From the NCBI GenBank assembly GCA_027064165.1, contig JAMOQE010000055.1, positions 1-35,305 of the forward strand: a stretch of DNA of 35,305 nt, in the 5' to 3' direction. Below, in pieces: positions 8,515-16,117 of the stretch. The position numbers were made by a program, and so were the translations under genes. Below the pieces are notes generated by a model. It saw only the letters and a program-made list of their open reading frames with translations. It ran no database searches and was not told where the DNA came from. Numbering within the stretch: the stretch's first letter is position 1; each line of letters begins with the position of its first letter. The stretch is from Thermodesulfatator sp. (lineage in GTDB: Bacteria; Desulfobacterota; Thermodesulfobacteria; Thermodesulfobacteriales; Thermodesulfobacteriaceae).

Positions 8515-9606
8515 ATGAAACTTAAGGCTCCGGGAATTTTACCCACAAGGGCAGATGTAATAACTGCCTGGGTATGGCACGAGGATGCCCTTTATTTGCT
8601 TGATCAAAGGGAGCTTCCTCACAGGGAAAAATATATCAGATGCGAAACCTGTGGTCAGGTCAAAAAAGCTATAAAAGACATGGTGGTAAGAGGTGCTCCG
8701 GCAATTGGAATTACTGCAGCTATTGGGTTTTATTTGGGAATAAGGCGGTTTTTAATAAAAAGCAAGGGTACAAGAAGCGCTCTCAAAGCACAGGCAAAAA
8801 GAGTGTTTCAGGTGCTCTCTTCTGCAAGGCCAACCGCAGTAAATCTCTTCTGGGCTTTAAAAAGAATGCAAAAGGTGCTTGAATCTCTTGAATTTTCGCC
8901 ATCTAAGGAAACGATAGAAGCCCTTAAAAAAGAAGCTCTGAAAATCTGGCAGGAGGATGTGGATGCAAATTTGAAAATGGCTGAGTTTGGGGCTGAAATC
9001 CTGCCTCAGGGAAAAGTCCTCACCCATTGCAACACTGGAGCTTTAGCTACAGGTGGCTATGGCACAGCTCTTGGAGTAATAAGAAAGGCTTATGAGCTGG
9101 GGAAGGTTAAAAGTGTGTGGGTGGATGAAACTCGCCCCTTTTTGCAAGGGGCAAGGCTTACTGCCTGGGAACTTTCAAAGGTTGAAATTCCTTATCAGAT
9201 AATAGTTGATAGTTCCGCAGGTTTTCTTATGCAAAAAGGAGAGGTGCAGGCAGTCATAGTAGGAGCTGATAGAATTGCGGCAAATGGAGATACAGCAAAC
9301 AAAATAGGCACCTATTCTCTTGCTGTGCTCTGTAAGGAGCACAACATTCCTTTTTTTGTAGCAGCACCCTCTTCTACTTTTGATCTTTCCATTAAAAGTG
9401 GTAAAGAAATTCCTATTGAAGAGAGGGATGAAAGGGAAGTGCTTTTTTGTGGTGGAAAAAGAATAGCTCCGAAAACTGCTTCTGCCCTAAATCTTGCCTT
9501 TGATGTAACTCCTGCTGAATATATTTCAGCTTTTATTACTGAGAAAGGGGTAATAAAACCACCATTTGAGAAACAGATACCTCAGGTTTTAGAAAATGAA
9601 AGTTAA
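8515..9606 (+). CDS. mtnA: methylthioribose-1-phosphate isomerase
   Basis: Aldose-ketose isomerase of the eIF2B-like fold that converts 5-methylthioribose-1-phosphate to methylthioribulose-1-phosphate in methionine salvage. Signatures are RGAPAIG (59-65), the catalytic Cys C172 in HCNTGALATGG, DETRPFLQGARLT, and VGADRIAANGDTANKIGT with the catalytic Asp. The 363-residue length is slightly longer than usual (about 345). The ribosome site GAGGAG overlaps the end of gatB, with a three-base gap between genes. Its end overlaps rex by 11 bases. Other salvage genes are not in the window, so the sugar phosphate may feed a shortened pathway or a related 5-deoxypentose salvage. Confidence 0.93.
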   Translation: MKLKAPGILPTRADVITAWVWHEDALYLLDQRELPHREKYIRCETCGQVKKAIKDMVVRGAPAIGITAAIGFYLGIRRFLIKSKGTRSALKAQAKRVFQVLSSARPTAVNLFWALKRMQKVLESLEFSPSKETIEALKKEALKIWQEDVDANLKMAEFGAEILPQGKVLTHCNTGALATGGYGTALGVIRKAYELGKVKSVWVDETRPFLQGARLTAWELSKVEIPYQIIVDSSAGFLMQKGEVQAVIVGADRIAANGDTANKIGTYSLAVLCKEHNIPFFVAAPSSTFDLSIKSGKEIPIEERDEREVLFCGGKRIAPKTASALNLAFDVTPAEYISAFITEKGVIKPPFEKQIPQVLENES

Positions 9607-10231
9607 AGAAATCCCGGAAAATACACTACACCGCCTTGTCATTTATCTCAAAGTTCTGGAAGATCTTGAGAAAAAGCGAATTGAGTCCATAAGTTCTGAG
9701 GAACTCGCAAGAAGATGTGGAGTAAATTCTGCTCAACTGAGAAAAGACCTGACCTTTGTAGGACATCTGGGAACAAAAGGTGTAGGGTATAATGTAAGAA
9801 GTCTGAAATATAGTCTTAAAAATTTTCTTGGAAGATCTCAGGAGTGGAATCTTGTTCTGGGAGGATTAAGTCCTCTTGGGATTTTTCTTCTTGAAAACAA
9901 GGAGCTTCAGAAAGAAGGTTTTTACTTTATGGCAGCTTTTGACCACAGGGAAGAAAACATTGCCAAAATTTATAACGGAGTTTCAGTGTATAGCCTTGAC
10001 CAAATCTCTTATGTTTTTAAGGCTATAAAAGTGGACATAGGCGTAATCACGGCAGAGGAAAATCCAGAAATTTATTTGGAAGCCTTTTTAAATCAAGGGC
10101 TTAAAGCTATTTTAAATTTAAGCAAAGCTCCTCTTTTTGTAAAAGACACTTCTGTAAAAATTGAAAACTTTTCTTTTCCCTTGGCCCTAACAAAGCTTTC
10201 TTATTTTTTAAAGGATAGTGACAAAGGTTAA
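9596..10231 (+). CDS. rex: redox-sensing transcriptional repressor Rex
   Basis: NADH/NAD-responsive DNA-binding repressor. The N-terminal winged helix has ISSEELARRCGV, then SAQLRKDLTFVG and GTKGVGYNV, which are diagnostic of Rex. The C-terminal Rossmann domain begins at about residue 85 and keeps the AAFD aspartate (D116). The usual GxGNLG loop reads GLSPLG (G90-G95), with Ser in place of the second glycine, so nucleotide affinity may differ. The 211-residue length is normal. The start overlaps the mtnA end by 11 bases and has no clear ribosome site, which suggests coupling to mtnA translation. Its targets are not known; I found no full palindromic Rex operator in the window. Confidence 0.9.
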   Translation: MKVKEIPENTLHRLVIYLKVLEDLEKKRIESISSEELARRCGVNSAQLRKDLTFVGHLGTKGVGYNVRSLKYSLKNFLGRSQEWNLVLGGLSPLGIFLLENKELQKEGFYFMAAFDHREENIAKIYNGVSVYSLDQISYVFKAIKVDIGVITAEENPEIYLEAFLNQGLKAILNLSKAPLFVKDTSVKIENFSFPLALTKLSYFLKDSDKG

Positions 10232-10252
10232 ATTTTAGAAAGAGGTTATTTT

Positions 10253-10699
10253 ATGAAAGTAAAAGTCTGGAAAAAGGACAAAAGGGCAAGGCTTCCTGAG
10301 AAGTCAACAGATGGCTCCATTGGTTATGATATTTTTGCTTTAGAAGAAGCTGTGATAAAGCCCTTTGAGCTTAAGTTTATAAGAACCGGGCTTGTAATAA
10401 AGACTGAGCCGCCTTATGGGCTTTTTATTTTCCCCAGGTCCTCACTTTTCAAGAGAAAAAAGCTTATTATGCCAAATTCTGCGGGTATAATTGACTTTGA
10501 TTATTGTGGAGAAGAAGACGAGGTAAAGATTCCTGTGGTAAATCTGGGTAAAGAAGAAGCGGTGGTAAAGGCAGGAGAAAAGATTGCCCAGGCAGTTTTT
10601 ATAAAGGTGGGGGCTCCTGAGATAGAAGAGGTGGAGGAGCCTCCGTCTTCTGCCTCAAGGGGAGGCTTTGGTTCAACAGGTGGGTATGAATCTAAATAA
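10253..10699 (+). CDS. dut: dUTP diphosphatase
   Basis: Trimeric dUTPase that hydrolyses dUTP to dUMP, keeping uracil out of DNA and supplying the substrate of thymidylate synthase. All five motifs are present in order: GYDIFA, PRSSL, GIIDFDYCGE, KIAQAVF and the C-terminal P-loop-like arm SRGGFGSTG. The 148-residue length is standard for the trimeric family. AGAGGTTATTTT precedes the ATG. The gene overlaps the start of thyX by 14 bases, pairing dUMP production with dUMP methylation. Confidence 0.95.
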   Translation: MKVKVWKKDKRARLPEKSTDGSIGYDIFALEEAVIKPFELKFIRTGLVIKTEPPYGLFIFPRSSLFKRKKLIMPNSAGIIDFDYCGEEDEVKIPVVNLGKEEAVVKAGEKIAQAVFIKVGAPEIEEVEEPPSSASRGGFGSTGGYESK

Positions 10700-11633
10700 A
10701 TTAAAAACCAAGCAAAAATCCCTTATATCCCTTGTTTTTAAACAGGCAGATTGGAAATTTTTGCCTTTTTTTCTTCCCTTCAGTTACTTAGGGGCAAGGG
10801 TGTGCTATTCTGCAAAGCATCCGCTTCTGCTTTTTGAAGAAGAAAAGTTTCAAAATCAGGAAAAGTTTAAAGAATTTTTAATGCGCCTTAAAAAAGCAGG
10901 ACACCACAGTGTGTTTGCTCACACTCCGATTTTCGTAAGTTTAAAGGGGCTTTCTATTGAAGAAAAATTTAACCTGGCAACCACTTATTTTAAAGTTTTC
11001 TGGGATGAAGAAAAAGGGCTCGCTCTTTTTAATTTAAGACACTTTTCGGAAAACCTCTCTGAGGAAGAATTTTCAAAGCTTATAAGCTGTGAAATAACAC
11101 TTTCTTTTTTAAAAGTAATTTTTTACAGAAATTGGAAAAAGGTGTTTGAGGGCTTTTTTGAGGAATTTCCTTTAAAAGGGCTTGAAAAAAAGTCTGAAAT
11201 ATTTACTGCCCCTGAAGTAATTATATTAAAAGTGGAAAAAGAGCATCCTTTTGAGTGGATTGGAGTAATTGTGCATGGTTTTTCAAGGATTTTCAGTCAT
11301 CAGTTTGTAAGACACACCTGGCTCAATTTTAATCAGAGGTCTCATCGCTATACTTTTGTGGATAGTTTTGTACTTCCAGAGTCTTTTCCAGAAGACTTAA
11401 TTGAGTTATATTTAAAACAGATAAAAAGTGGAATGGAAGTATATAGAAAGTTTTCTGAGAGGGTTCATCGGGAGAGTTTGAGGTTTGTGCTTCCACAGGG
11501 AGTTTCTACTACTTTGCTTGCAACAGGTCCATTAATGGTGTGGGAGGATTTTGTTAGCAAAAGGGCTATACCTCAGGCACAGGGAGAGATAAGGAAGCTT
11601 GCTTTTATTTTGAAGGATGAGATGGGGCTGTAG
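10686..11633 (+). CDS. thyX: divergent flavin-dependent thymidylate synthase (ThyX family)
   Basis: FAD-dependent methylation of dUMP to dTMP with methylene-THF. Family blocks include AGHHSVFAHTPIF, a signature RHTWLNFNQRSHRY (about residues 209-222) in place of the usual RHR-x7-S pattern, and the C-terminal block RFVLPQG followed by AQGEIRKLA. The 315 residues are longer than common ThyX (about 220-250), from extra sequence between the conserved blocks. The signature has Thr for the third residue and Gln for the usual Glu, so activity is likely but should not be assumed. A TTG at 10668 is only two bases from an AGG run, whereas the ATG at 10686 follows AGGTGGG and fits dut-thyX coupling. The TAG stop at 11631-11633 is inside the tRNA-Arg gene. 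Confidence 0.82.
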   Translation: MNLNKLKTKQKSLISLVFKQADWKFLPFFLPFSYLGARVCYSAKHPLLLFEEEKFQNQEKFKEFLMRLKKAGHHSVFAHTPIFVSLKGLSIEEKFNLATTYFKVFWDEEKGLALFNLRHFSENLSEEEFSKLISCEITLSFLKVIFYRNWKKVFEGFFEEFPLKGLEKKSEIFTAPEVIILKVEKEHPFEWIGVIVHGFSRIFSHQFVRHTWLNFNQRSHRYTFVDSFVLPESFPEDLIELYLKQIKSGMEVYRKFSERVHRESLRFVLPQGVSTTLLATGPLMVWEDFVSKRAIPQAQGEIRKLAFILKDEMGL

Positions 11634-11696
11634 CTCAGAGGACAGAGCACTGGCCTCCGGAGCCAGGTGTCGGGGGTTCAAATCCCCCCAGCCCCG
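11624..11696 (+). tRNA. tRNA-Arg(CCG)
   Basis: Full cloverleaf: acceptor GGGGCTG pairs with CAGCCCC, D-stem GCTC with GAGC, anticodon stem CTGGC with GCCAG around loop CTCCGGA (anticodon CCG, reading the CGG codon), and T-stem GGGGG with CCCCC around TTCAAAT. Discriminator base G is at 11696; CCA is not encoded. The first ten bases overlap the 3' end of thyX on the same strand, including its stop codon. The glycan island begins immediately after it. Confidence 0.97.
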
Positions 11697-11718
11697 TTTT
11701 TAATTCGGGCTTGTTTTT
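11690..11718 (+). terminator. possible terminator using the tRNA 3' end
   Basis: AGCCCCG at the tRNA 3' end can pair with CGGGCT at 11706-11711 (one bulged C, loop TTTTTAATT), followed by TGTTTTT. This could end transcription after tRNA-Arg, but the stem competes with the tRNA acceptor arm and is imperfect. Confidence 0.3.
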
Positions 11719-11742
11719 GCTCAGAAAATAAGGAGGGAAAAG

Positions 11743-13773
11743 ATGCTCGTAGCCAAAGCTAAAGTTCCTATGAAATTTTCATTCAATGGATATGACTTTC
11801 AGCTAAAAAGAAAGGAAAAGCTCCTTTTTGCAGATGATGTATTTGATCTCCTACCTCCAAAAATAAAAGGAAATTTTGAAAAAGCTCACAGTGTTCTCCC
11901 TCCTATCTATCGTGGAGAAAACTTAAATGGTAAAACGCTTTTTGTGTTTGCTCAGGCAGCAATAGGAGATGCCCTTTGTATGACACCTGCTCTAAGGGAA
12001 ATAAAAAGGCGCTATCCGGAGATGAAGCTCTGGGTAGCAATTTCTGGAAGAGCCCGCCCTGTGCTTGAAGGCCTTCCCTATATAGACAAGCTTTTACCCC
12101 ACCCTGCTCCTCTAAAAGAGGTGGTGAAAGCTGATTATATGGTAAAAGCTGTTGAAATGGTAGGTAAACCGCAGTTCAATCAACTTAACATGGTAGAATA
12201 CTTTCTCTGGAAGTTTTATCTTTATTTTGCTGAAAAAGAAACTCCTGATGTAGTTGTGGACGAAAAGATAGTTAAGGAGCTAAAGCCACTTTTTGATGAG
12301 GCAAAAAAGGTGTCAGGCAAGGAAAAGATTTTACTCTTTCATTATCTTGCCTCCTCTGTACATAGAACCCTTCCTCCCAGGCTTTTAAAAGACATAGAAG
12401 ACCTCATCTGGAATGAATATGCTCCAATTATCTGCAGTCTTCCCGAAGAGGACATAACTGTTGAGGTTGCTCTTGATGTGTACGGCATAAGGGCTGGCAA
12501 TTTTTCTCCTTATATGAAGGATGTGAGGTACTTAATTGCAGCGGTAAGTCTTTGTGATGCAGTGATAACAGCTGATACAGCAACGGTTCACATAGCAGCT
12601 GGCTTGGGGAAACCAGCGGTACTTATTTCCGGAGCCATAGAACCCGAACTCAGGTGCAGGACATATCCCACGGTGATTCCCCTTCGCCCAAATTACAAAC
12701 CAAGGGTATATAATTGCCCCTGTGGGATTCATGCTTTAGATGGTCCATGCCCTGAAGCTCAAAATTTGAAGCAGTTTTATTCTCCCTGCTTAGAAAGCAT
12801 TCCTGCTAAAGTAATTTATTTTGCTCTTAAAGATGCAGAGCTTCTTAAAGCAGGAGTTAAGCAGCCAGAGAGATGCCCTGTATGTGGAAAGAACTTTCAA
12901 AATTTTTCTTTTGTGGAAGCAATTAATTCTTATGAAATTTTTGAGTGTCCTGGTTGTCAGGTGGAATTTAGCATTCCTTTGAAAGGGGAAGAACAAAATC
13001 AATACGAAATTTTTACTTTCTGTGAAAAAAATGAAAGTGCCAGAACAAGGGCAGAAGTATTCCTTTTAAAAATTCTGCAAAATCTTGACTTTATTCAGAA
13101 AAAATTGCTTTTTATAGAAGGTGAAGAATTTCTTTCAGAAGATTTTAAGACAAAAGTCTCTGGTGCTTTAATAAAAAAAGTTAAAAAAGAAGCTGAGCTG
13201 GAAAAAATAAAAGCCGAAATAGGGCAGCAAAAATTTGATTTAATAATTTCCATTCACCTAATAGAAAAGTTCACCCAGGTTAACGAAATATTAGATTTTC
13301 TCTCTTCTTTGGTAGATACGCAGGGGGGGCTTGTTTTTCTTTCTTCTTCTTTTAAAAGATTTGAATTCCAAGCCAAAGGGCAACAAATGTATAGGTGGTG
13401 GAGTGGAGAATATCCTCCAAGATACTTTACCAGATGGAAGCCATTTACTTATTACCATCTCCTGAAGAAAAAAGGATTTAAAGAGGTGAGAATAATTTCA
13501 GAGCCTCTCACTGCAGAAACTCTTATACAAAATGTTTTTATAAAACACATTGACATTTTTGACCGTAGAGGACAATACCAGGCTACTTTACCAAAAAATT
13601 ATACAGAAATAATTGTCTCAGATGCATTTACCCCTTTTTATTTAAACTCTGAGGGCCTGGGGAATTTTTATTTTGTTTTTGCTTTTAAAGAATTTTATCC
13701 ATCTATTAACAAATTTTTTAGCAGAATGAACAGAGTGATGGCTGCGGAGTTTAACTGGGGAAGAGATGATTAA
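11743..13773 (+). CDS. GT9-type glycosyltransferase fused to a zinc-ribbon/methyltransferase-like domain
   Basis: A 676-residue fusion. The N-terminal part (about 60-370) resembles heptosyltransferase-family GT9 enzymes: AAIGDALCMTPAL (72-84), then ADTATVHIAAGLGKPAVLISG in the nucleotide-sugar domain. From about residue 378 there is a CPVCG/CPGC four-cysteine ribbon. A methyltransferase-like domain (DLIISIHLIEKF, GGLVFLSS) follows, with a tail ending near FYFVFAFKEF. The usual glycine-rich SAM loop is replaced by FIEGEEFLSED, so the methyltransferase may be inactive or use a different ligand. AAGGAGGG lies six bases before the ATG. It opens the glycan island just after tRNA-Arg and probably transfers a sugar in glycan assembly. 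Donor and acceptor are unknown. Confidence 0.75.
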   Translation: MLVAKAKVPMKFSFNGYDFQLKRKEKLLFADDVFDLLPPKIKGNFEKAHSVLPPIYRGENLNGKTLFVFAQAAIGDALCMTPALREIKRRYPEMKLWVAISGRARPVLEGLPYIDKLLPHPAPLKEVVKADYMVKAVEMVGKPQFNQLNMVEYFLWKFYLYFAEKETPDVVVDEKIVKELKPLFDEAKKVSGKEKILLFHYLASSVHRTLPPRLLKDIEDLIWNEYAPIICSLPEEDITVEVALDVYGIRAGNFSPYMKDVRYLIAAVSLCDAVITADTATVHIAAGLGKPAVLISGAIEPELRCRTYPTVIPLRPNYKPRVYNCPCGIHALDGPCPEAQNLKQFYSPCLESIPAKVIYFALKDAELLKAGVKQPERCPVCGKNFQNFSFVEAINSYEIFECPGCQVEFSIPLKGEEQNQYEIFTFCEKNESARTRAEVFLLKILQNLDFIQKKLLFIEGEEFLSEDFKTKVSGALIKKVKKEAELEKIKAEIGQQKFDLIISIHLIEKFTQVNEILDFLSSLVDTQGGLVFLSSSFKRFEFQAKGQQMYRWWSGEYPPRYFTRWKPFTYYHLLKKKGFKEVRIISEPLTAETLIQNVFIKHIDIFDRRGQYQATLPKNYTEIIVSDAFTPFYLNSEGLGNFYFVFAFKEFYPSINKFFSRMNRVMAAEFNWGRDD

Positions 13774-13797
13774 GAAATCTGAACAGGGAGTAAAACG

Positions 13798-15000
13798 ATG
13801 AAAAAACTACGATTTCAAATAAGAACCTGGAACAGAGCAAAAAAGCTTGAAAAATGCGTAAGAAGGATGGCTGAAGAAGTAAAAAAACTGGGGAAAGAAG
13901 ATGAGTGTGTAATTTTTGTAATAGATAATTATTCGGATGATGAAACACCCAAAGTATTAAAAAAGCTTCAAAAAGAAATTCCTTTTTTAGTAACCTGGCG
14001 TTATCCCAGATGGTGTAAACAAACAGAAAATTTAACCATACCTCAAGATGTTTGGAATAAAGTCTCAGCTCAATTCGTATGGTTTTTTGGAGACGACGAT
14101 CTTTTATTAAAAGATGGTCTATCTTTGGTATGGAGAGTTCTTTCATCTGAAGAGGCAGAAGATATTGCTTTTATTTCGGTTGGACAGAGTTTACTTACTC
14201 CTCACAGTTTTAAAATCTACCACGGAACAGTATGGGAATTTATGAATTTAATGGGATATAATCAATTTGCTGGATGGATTACTGGAACTATTTGGAATAC
14301 AGAATTATGTGAAGAACCTTTAAGACTGCTTTTTGCAAGTAAAGAAGAACTTGAAAAAGAAGAGGAATATAAGGAATTCTATTCGGTTTATTTTAGAACC
14401 GCATTTATTCATGTTTTGCTTCTTATTCATTTTTGCGCTCACTTTCCAGCTGTTGTTATAGATTATCCTATAGTAGAACCAATGGAGGTGGGAGACTTAG
14501 AAACTGCTGAAAGATGGGAAATGGAAAATGTTGGCTGGAGGTATTTCTTATTTGCAAAAGCTCTTAAAATTATGTATGATAAAGGGATTTTGGAAGAAAA
14601 ACTTAAGCCGGGATTTTTTAAATATTTAGAGCATAATCTCTGGGACAGATTTTTATCTGAGATGATAGCCTCCAGAATAGGAATTTACAAAAGGAATCCC
14701 CGCCCTGATGAAGGCTGGGAGATTATAAGAGGGATAGCAGATATTATTGATAATCCAACTATAGCTAAAGAAATTAAAATTACTGTTGAGCTTGCAAGGG
14801 CACTTTGTGATGAGTATCAATGGATAAAAGAGCAGATTGAAGCTTTAGAGGGAAAGTCGCTTCCCATGGGAGAAGAAAAAGTAAAAAAAGAGCTTGAAAA
14901 AAGAAAGGAATCAATTTATCAAACGCTTCTTTCTGCTGGAAATGAAATAGTAAAACCCCTTTTTGAAAAAGGATGGGCTGGAAAAGGATATAAAAAATAA
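13798..15000 (+). CDS. GT-A-type glycosyltransferase (copy A of an inverted pair)
   Basis: A 400-residue protein with an N-terminal GT2-like GT-A fold. IRTWNR (8-13), [18 protein letters not shown] and a metal-binding GDDD (98-101) are visible. The C-terminal part is helical and specific to this family (SEMIASR, RPDEGWEI, LFEKGWAG). AGGGAG lies eight bases before the ATG, 24 bases after the GT9 fusion. It is paralogous along its length to the minus-strand gene ending at 19705, so the two copies bracket the intervening genes in inverted orientation. It probably adds a sugar to the flagellar or surface glycan. The donor and whether it acts directly on protein are not known. Confidence 0.75.
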   Translation: MKKLRFQIRTWNRAKKLEKCVRRMAEEVKKLGKEDECVIFVIDNYSDDETPKVLKKLQKEIPFLVTWRYPRWCKQTENLTIPQDVWNKVSAQFVWFFGDDDLLLKDGLSLVWRVLSSEEAEDIAFISVGQSLLTPHSFKIYHGTVWEFMNLMGYNQFAGWITGTIWNTELCEEPLRLLFASKEELEKEEEYKEFYSVYFRTAFIHVLLLIHFCAHFPAVVIDYPIVEPMEVGDLETAERWEMENVGWRYFLFAKALKIMYDKGILEEKLKPGFFKYLEHNLWDRFLSEMIASRIGIYKRNPRPDEGWEIIRGIADIIDNPTIAKEIKITVELARALCDEYQWIKEQIEALEGKSLPMGEEKVKKELEKRKESIYQTLLSAGNEIVKPLFEKGWAGKGYKK

Positions 15001-15028
15001 AAAAGACGGAAGAATAAAAGGAGGGAAA

Positions 15029-16096
15029 ATGAAAGAAGAAAAACTTACGCCGGTAGAAAAAGCAAGAAGGGAGCGCCTTAAAAAGTTAAAACCGCGAGTT
15101 TACGAAAAAGTAATTAAATATTCCGAAAAAGTAAAAAGAGGTGAAAGTATTGCAATTATTCAATTTCAATACGATTATCGTTGTAATTTCAGATGCGTTC
15201 ATTGTGATGTAGCAAATTTTATGAAGAAAAAAACAGATAGGTACTTTACTCTTGAAGATGTAAAAAGACTTTCTAAAGAGGGAGATGAGCTTGGACTTGC
15301 TAATATAGTAATTACAGGAGGTGAACCACTTGTATTCCCAGATCTTGAAAAGCTGATAGAAGCAATAGATCCAAATAAGTGGTATATAGTTATGGATACA
15401 AATGGATGGTATCTTGATAAAGAAAAAGTAAGACACCTGAAAAGTCTAGGTGTAGACAAAATTCAGCTCAGCCTTGATAGTCTTAATCCTGAAGAGCATG
15501 ATGCTTTTAGGAGAAAAAAAGGAGCTTGGGAAAGGGCTATGAGAGCAATTGACGCGTGTTTAGAGGAGGATATGTATATTATCGTAGCCACAGTAGTGTG
15601 GAAAGAAAGAGCTAAGTCTCAAGAATTTCTAGAATTTGTAAAGTTTTTAAATAATAAAGGAGTAGGGGTATTTGTAACTTTTGCAAAGCCTGTAGGGGCC
15701 TGGGAAAGAAATCTTGATGTGGTGTGTGGAAACGAAGAATGGAATTATTTAAAAGAACTGGAAAAAAAATATAATGTATTTACTCATCTCACCCCTGGAT
15801 ATGGAATAGATGTAGGTTGTATTGCAATGAAAAGAATGATTTCTATTACAAAATTTGGAGATGTAATGCCCTGCCCTTATATTCATGTCTCTATAGGAAA
15901 TTTTTTTAAGGAGTCTTTAAAAGACATTATAGAGCGGGGGTTAAAAATTAAATGGTTTGCTTATGGGAAAAAGTGGCCTTGTTTAATCGCTAATAAAGAT
16001 GCACCTTTTATTGAAAAGGTAATGCCTAAAATTTGGGGGAAAGTAGGTCCTGTTCCATGGCAGGAAGTTTTTAGCGAAGAGGATTTTATACAATAA
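15029..16096 (+). CDS. radical SAM protein
   Basis: A 355-residue radical SAM enzyme. The cluster motif CNFRCVHC has C52, C56 and C59 for the [4Fe-4S] cluster. ITGGEPLVFPDL (the GGEP SAM motif) and DKIQLSLDS follow in normal order. The C-terminal part has cysteines in VGCIAMKR and MPCPYIHVS, spaced like a shortened SPASM/twitch auxiliary-cluster region. The frame is open to 14963 within the previous gene, but AGGAGGG four bases before the ATG at 15029 fixes the start. It lies among glycosyltransferase, SDR and sulfotransferase genes, so a sugar or glycopeptide substrate is likely, for example a radical epimerization, dehydration or methylthio-type step. The exact reaction cannot be told from sequence. 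Confidence 0.82.
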   Translation: MKEEKLTPVEKARRERLKKLKPRVYEKVIKYSEKVKRGESIAIIQFQYDYRCNFRCVHCDVANFMKKKTDRYFTLEDVKRLSKEGDELGLANIVITGGEPLVFPDLEKLIEAIDPNKWYIVMDTNGWYLDKEKVRHLKSLGVDKIQLSLDSLNPEEHDAFRRKKGAWERAMRAIDACLEEDMYIIVATVVWKERAKSQEFLEFVKFLNNKGVGVFVTFAKPVGAWERNLDVVCGNEEWNYLKELEKKYNVFTHLTPGYGIDVGCIAMKRMISITKFGDVMPCPYIHVSIGNFFKESLKDIIERGLKIKWFAYGKKWPCLIANKDAPFIEKVMPKIWGKVGPVPWQEVFSEEDFIQ

Positions 16097-16117
16097 ATAT
16101 TTGTTTACAATTCAAAA

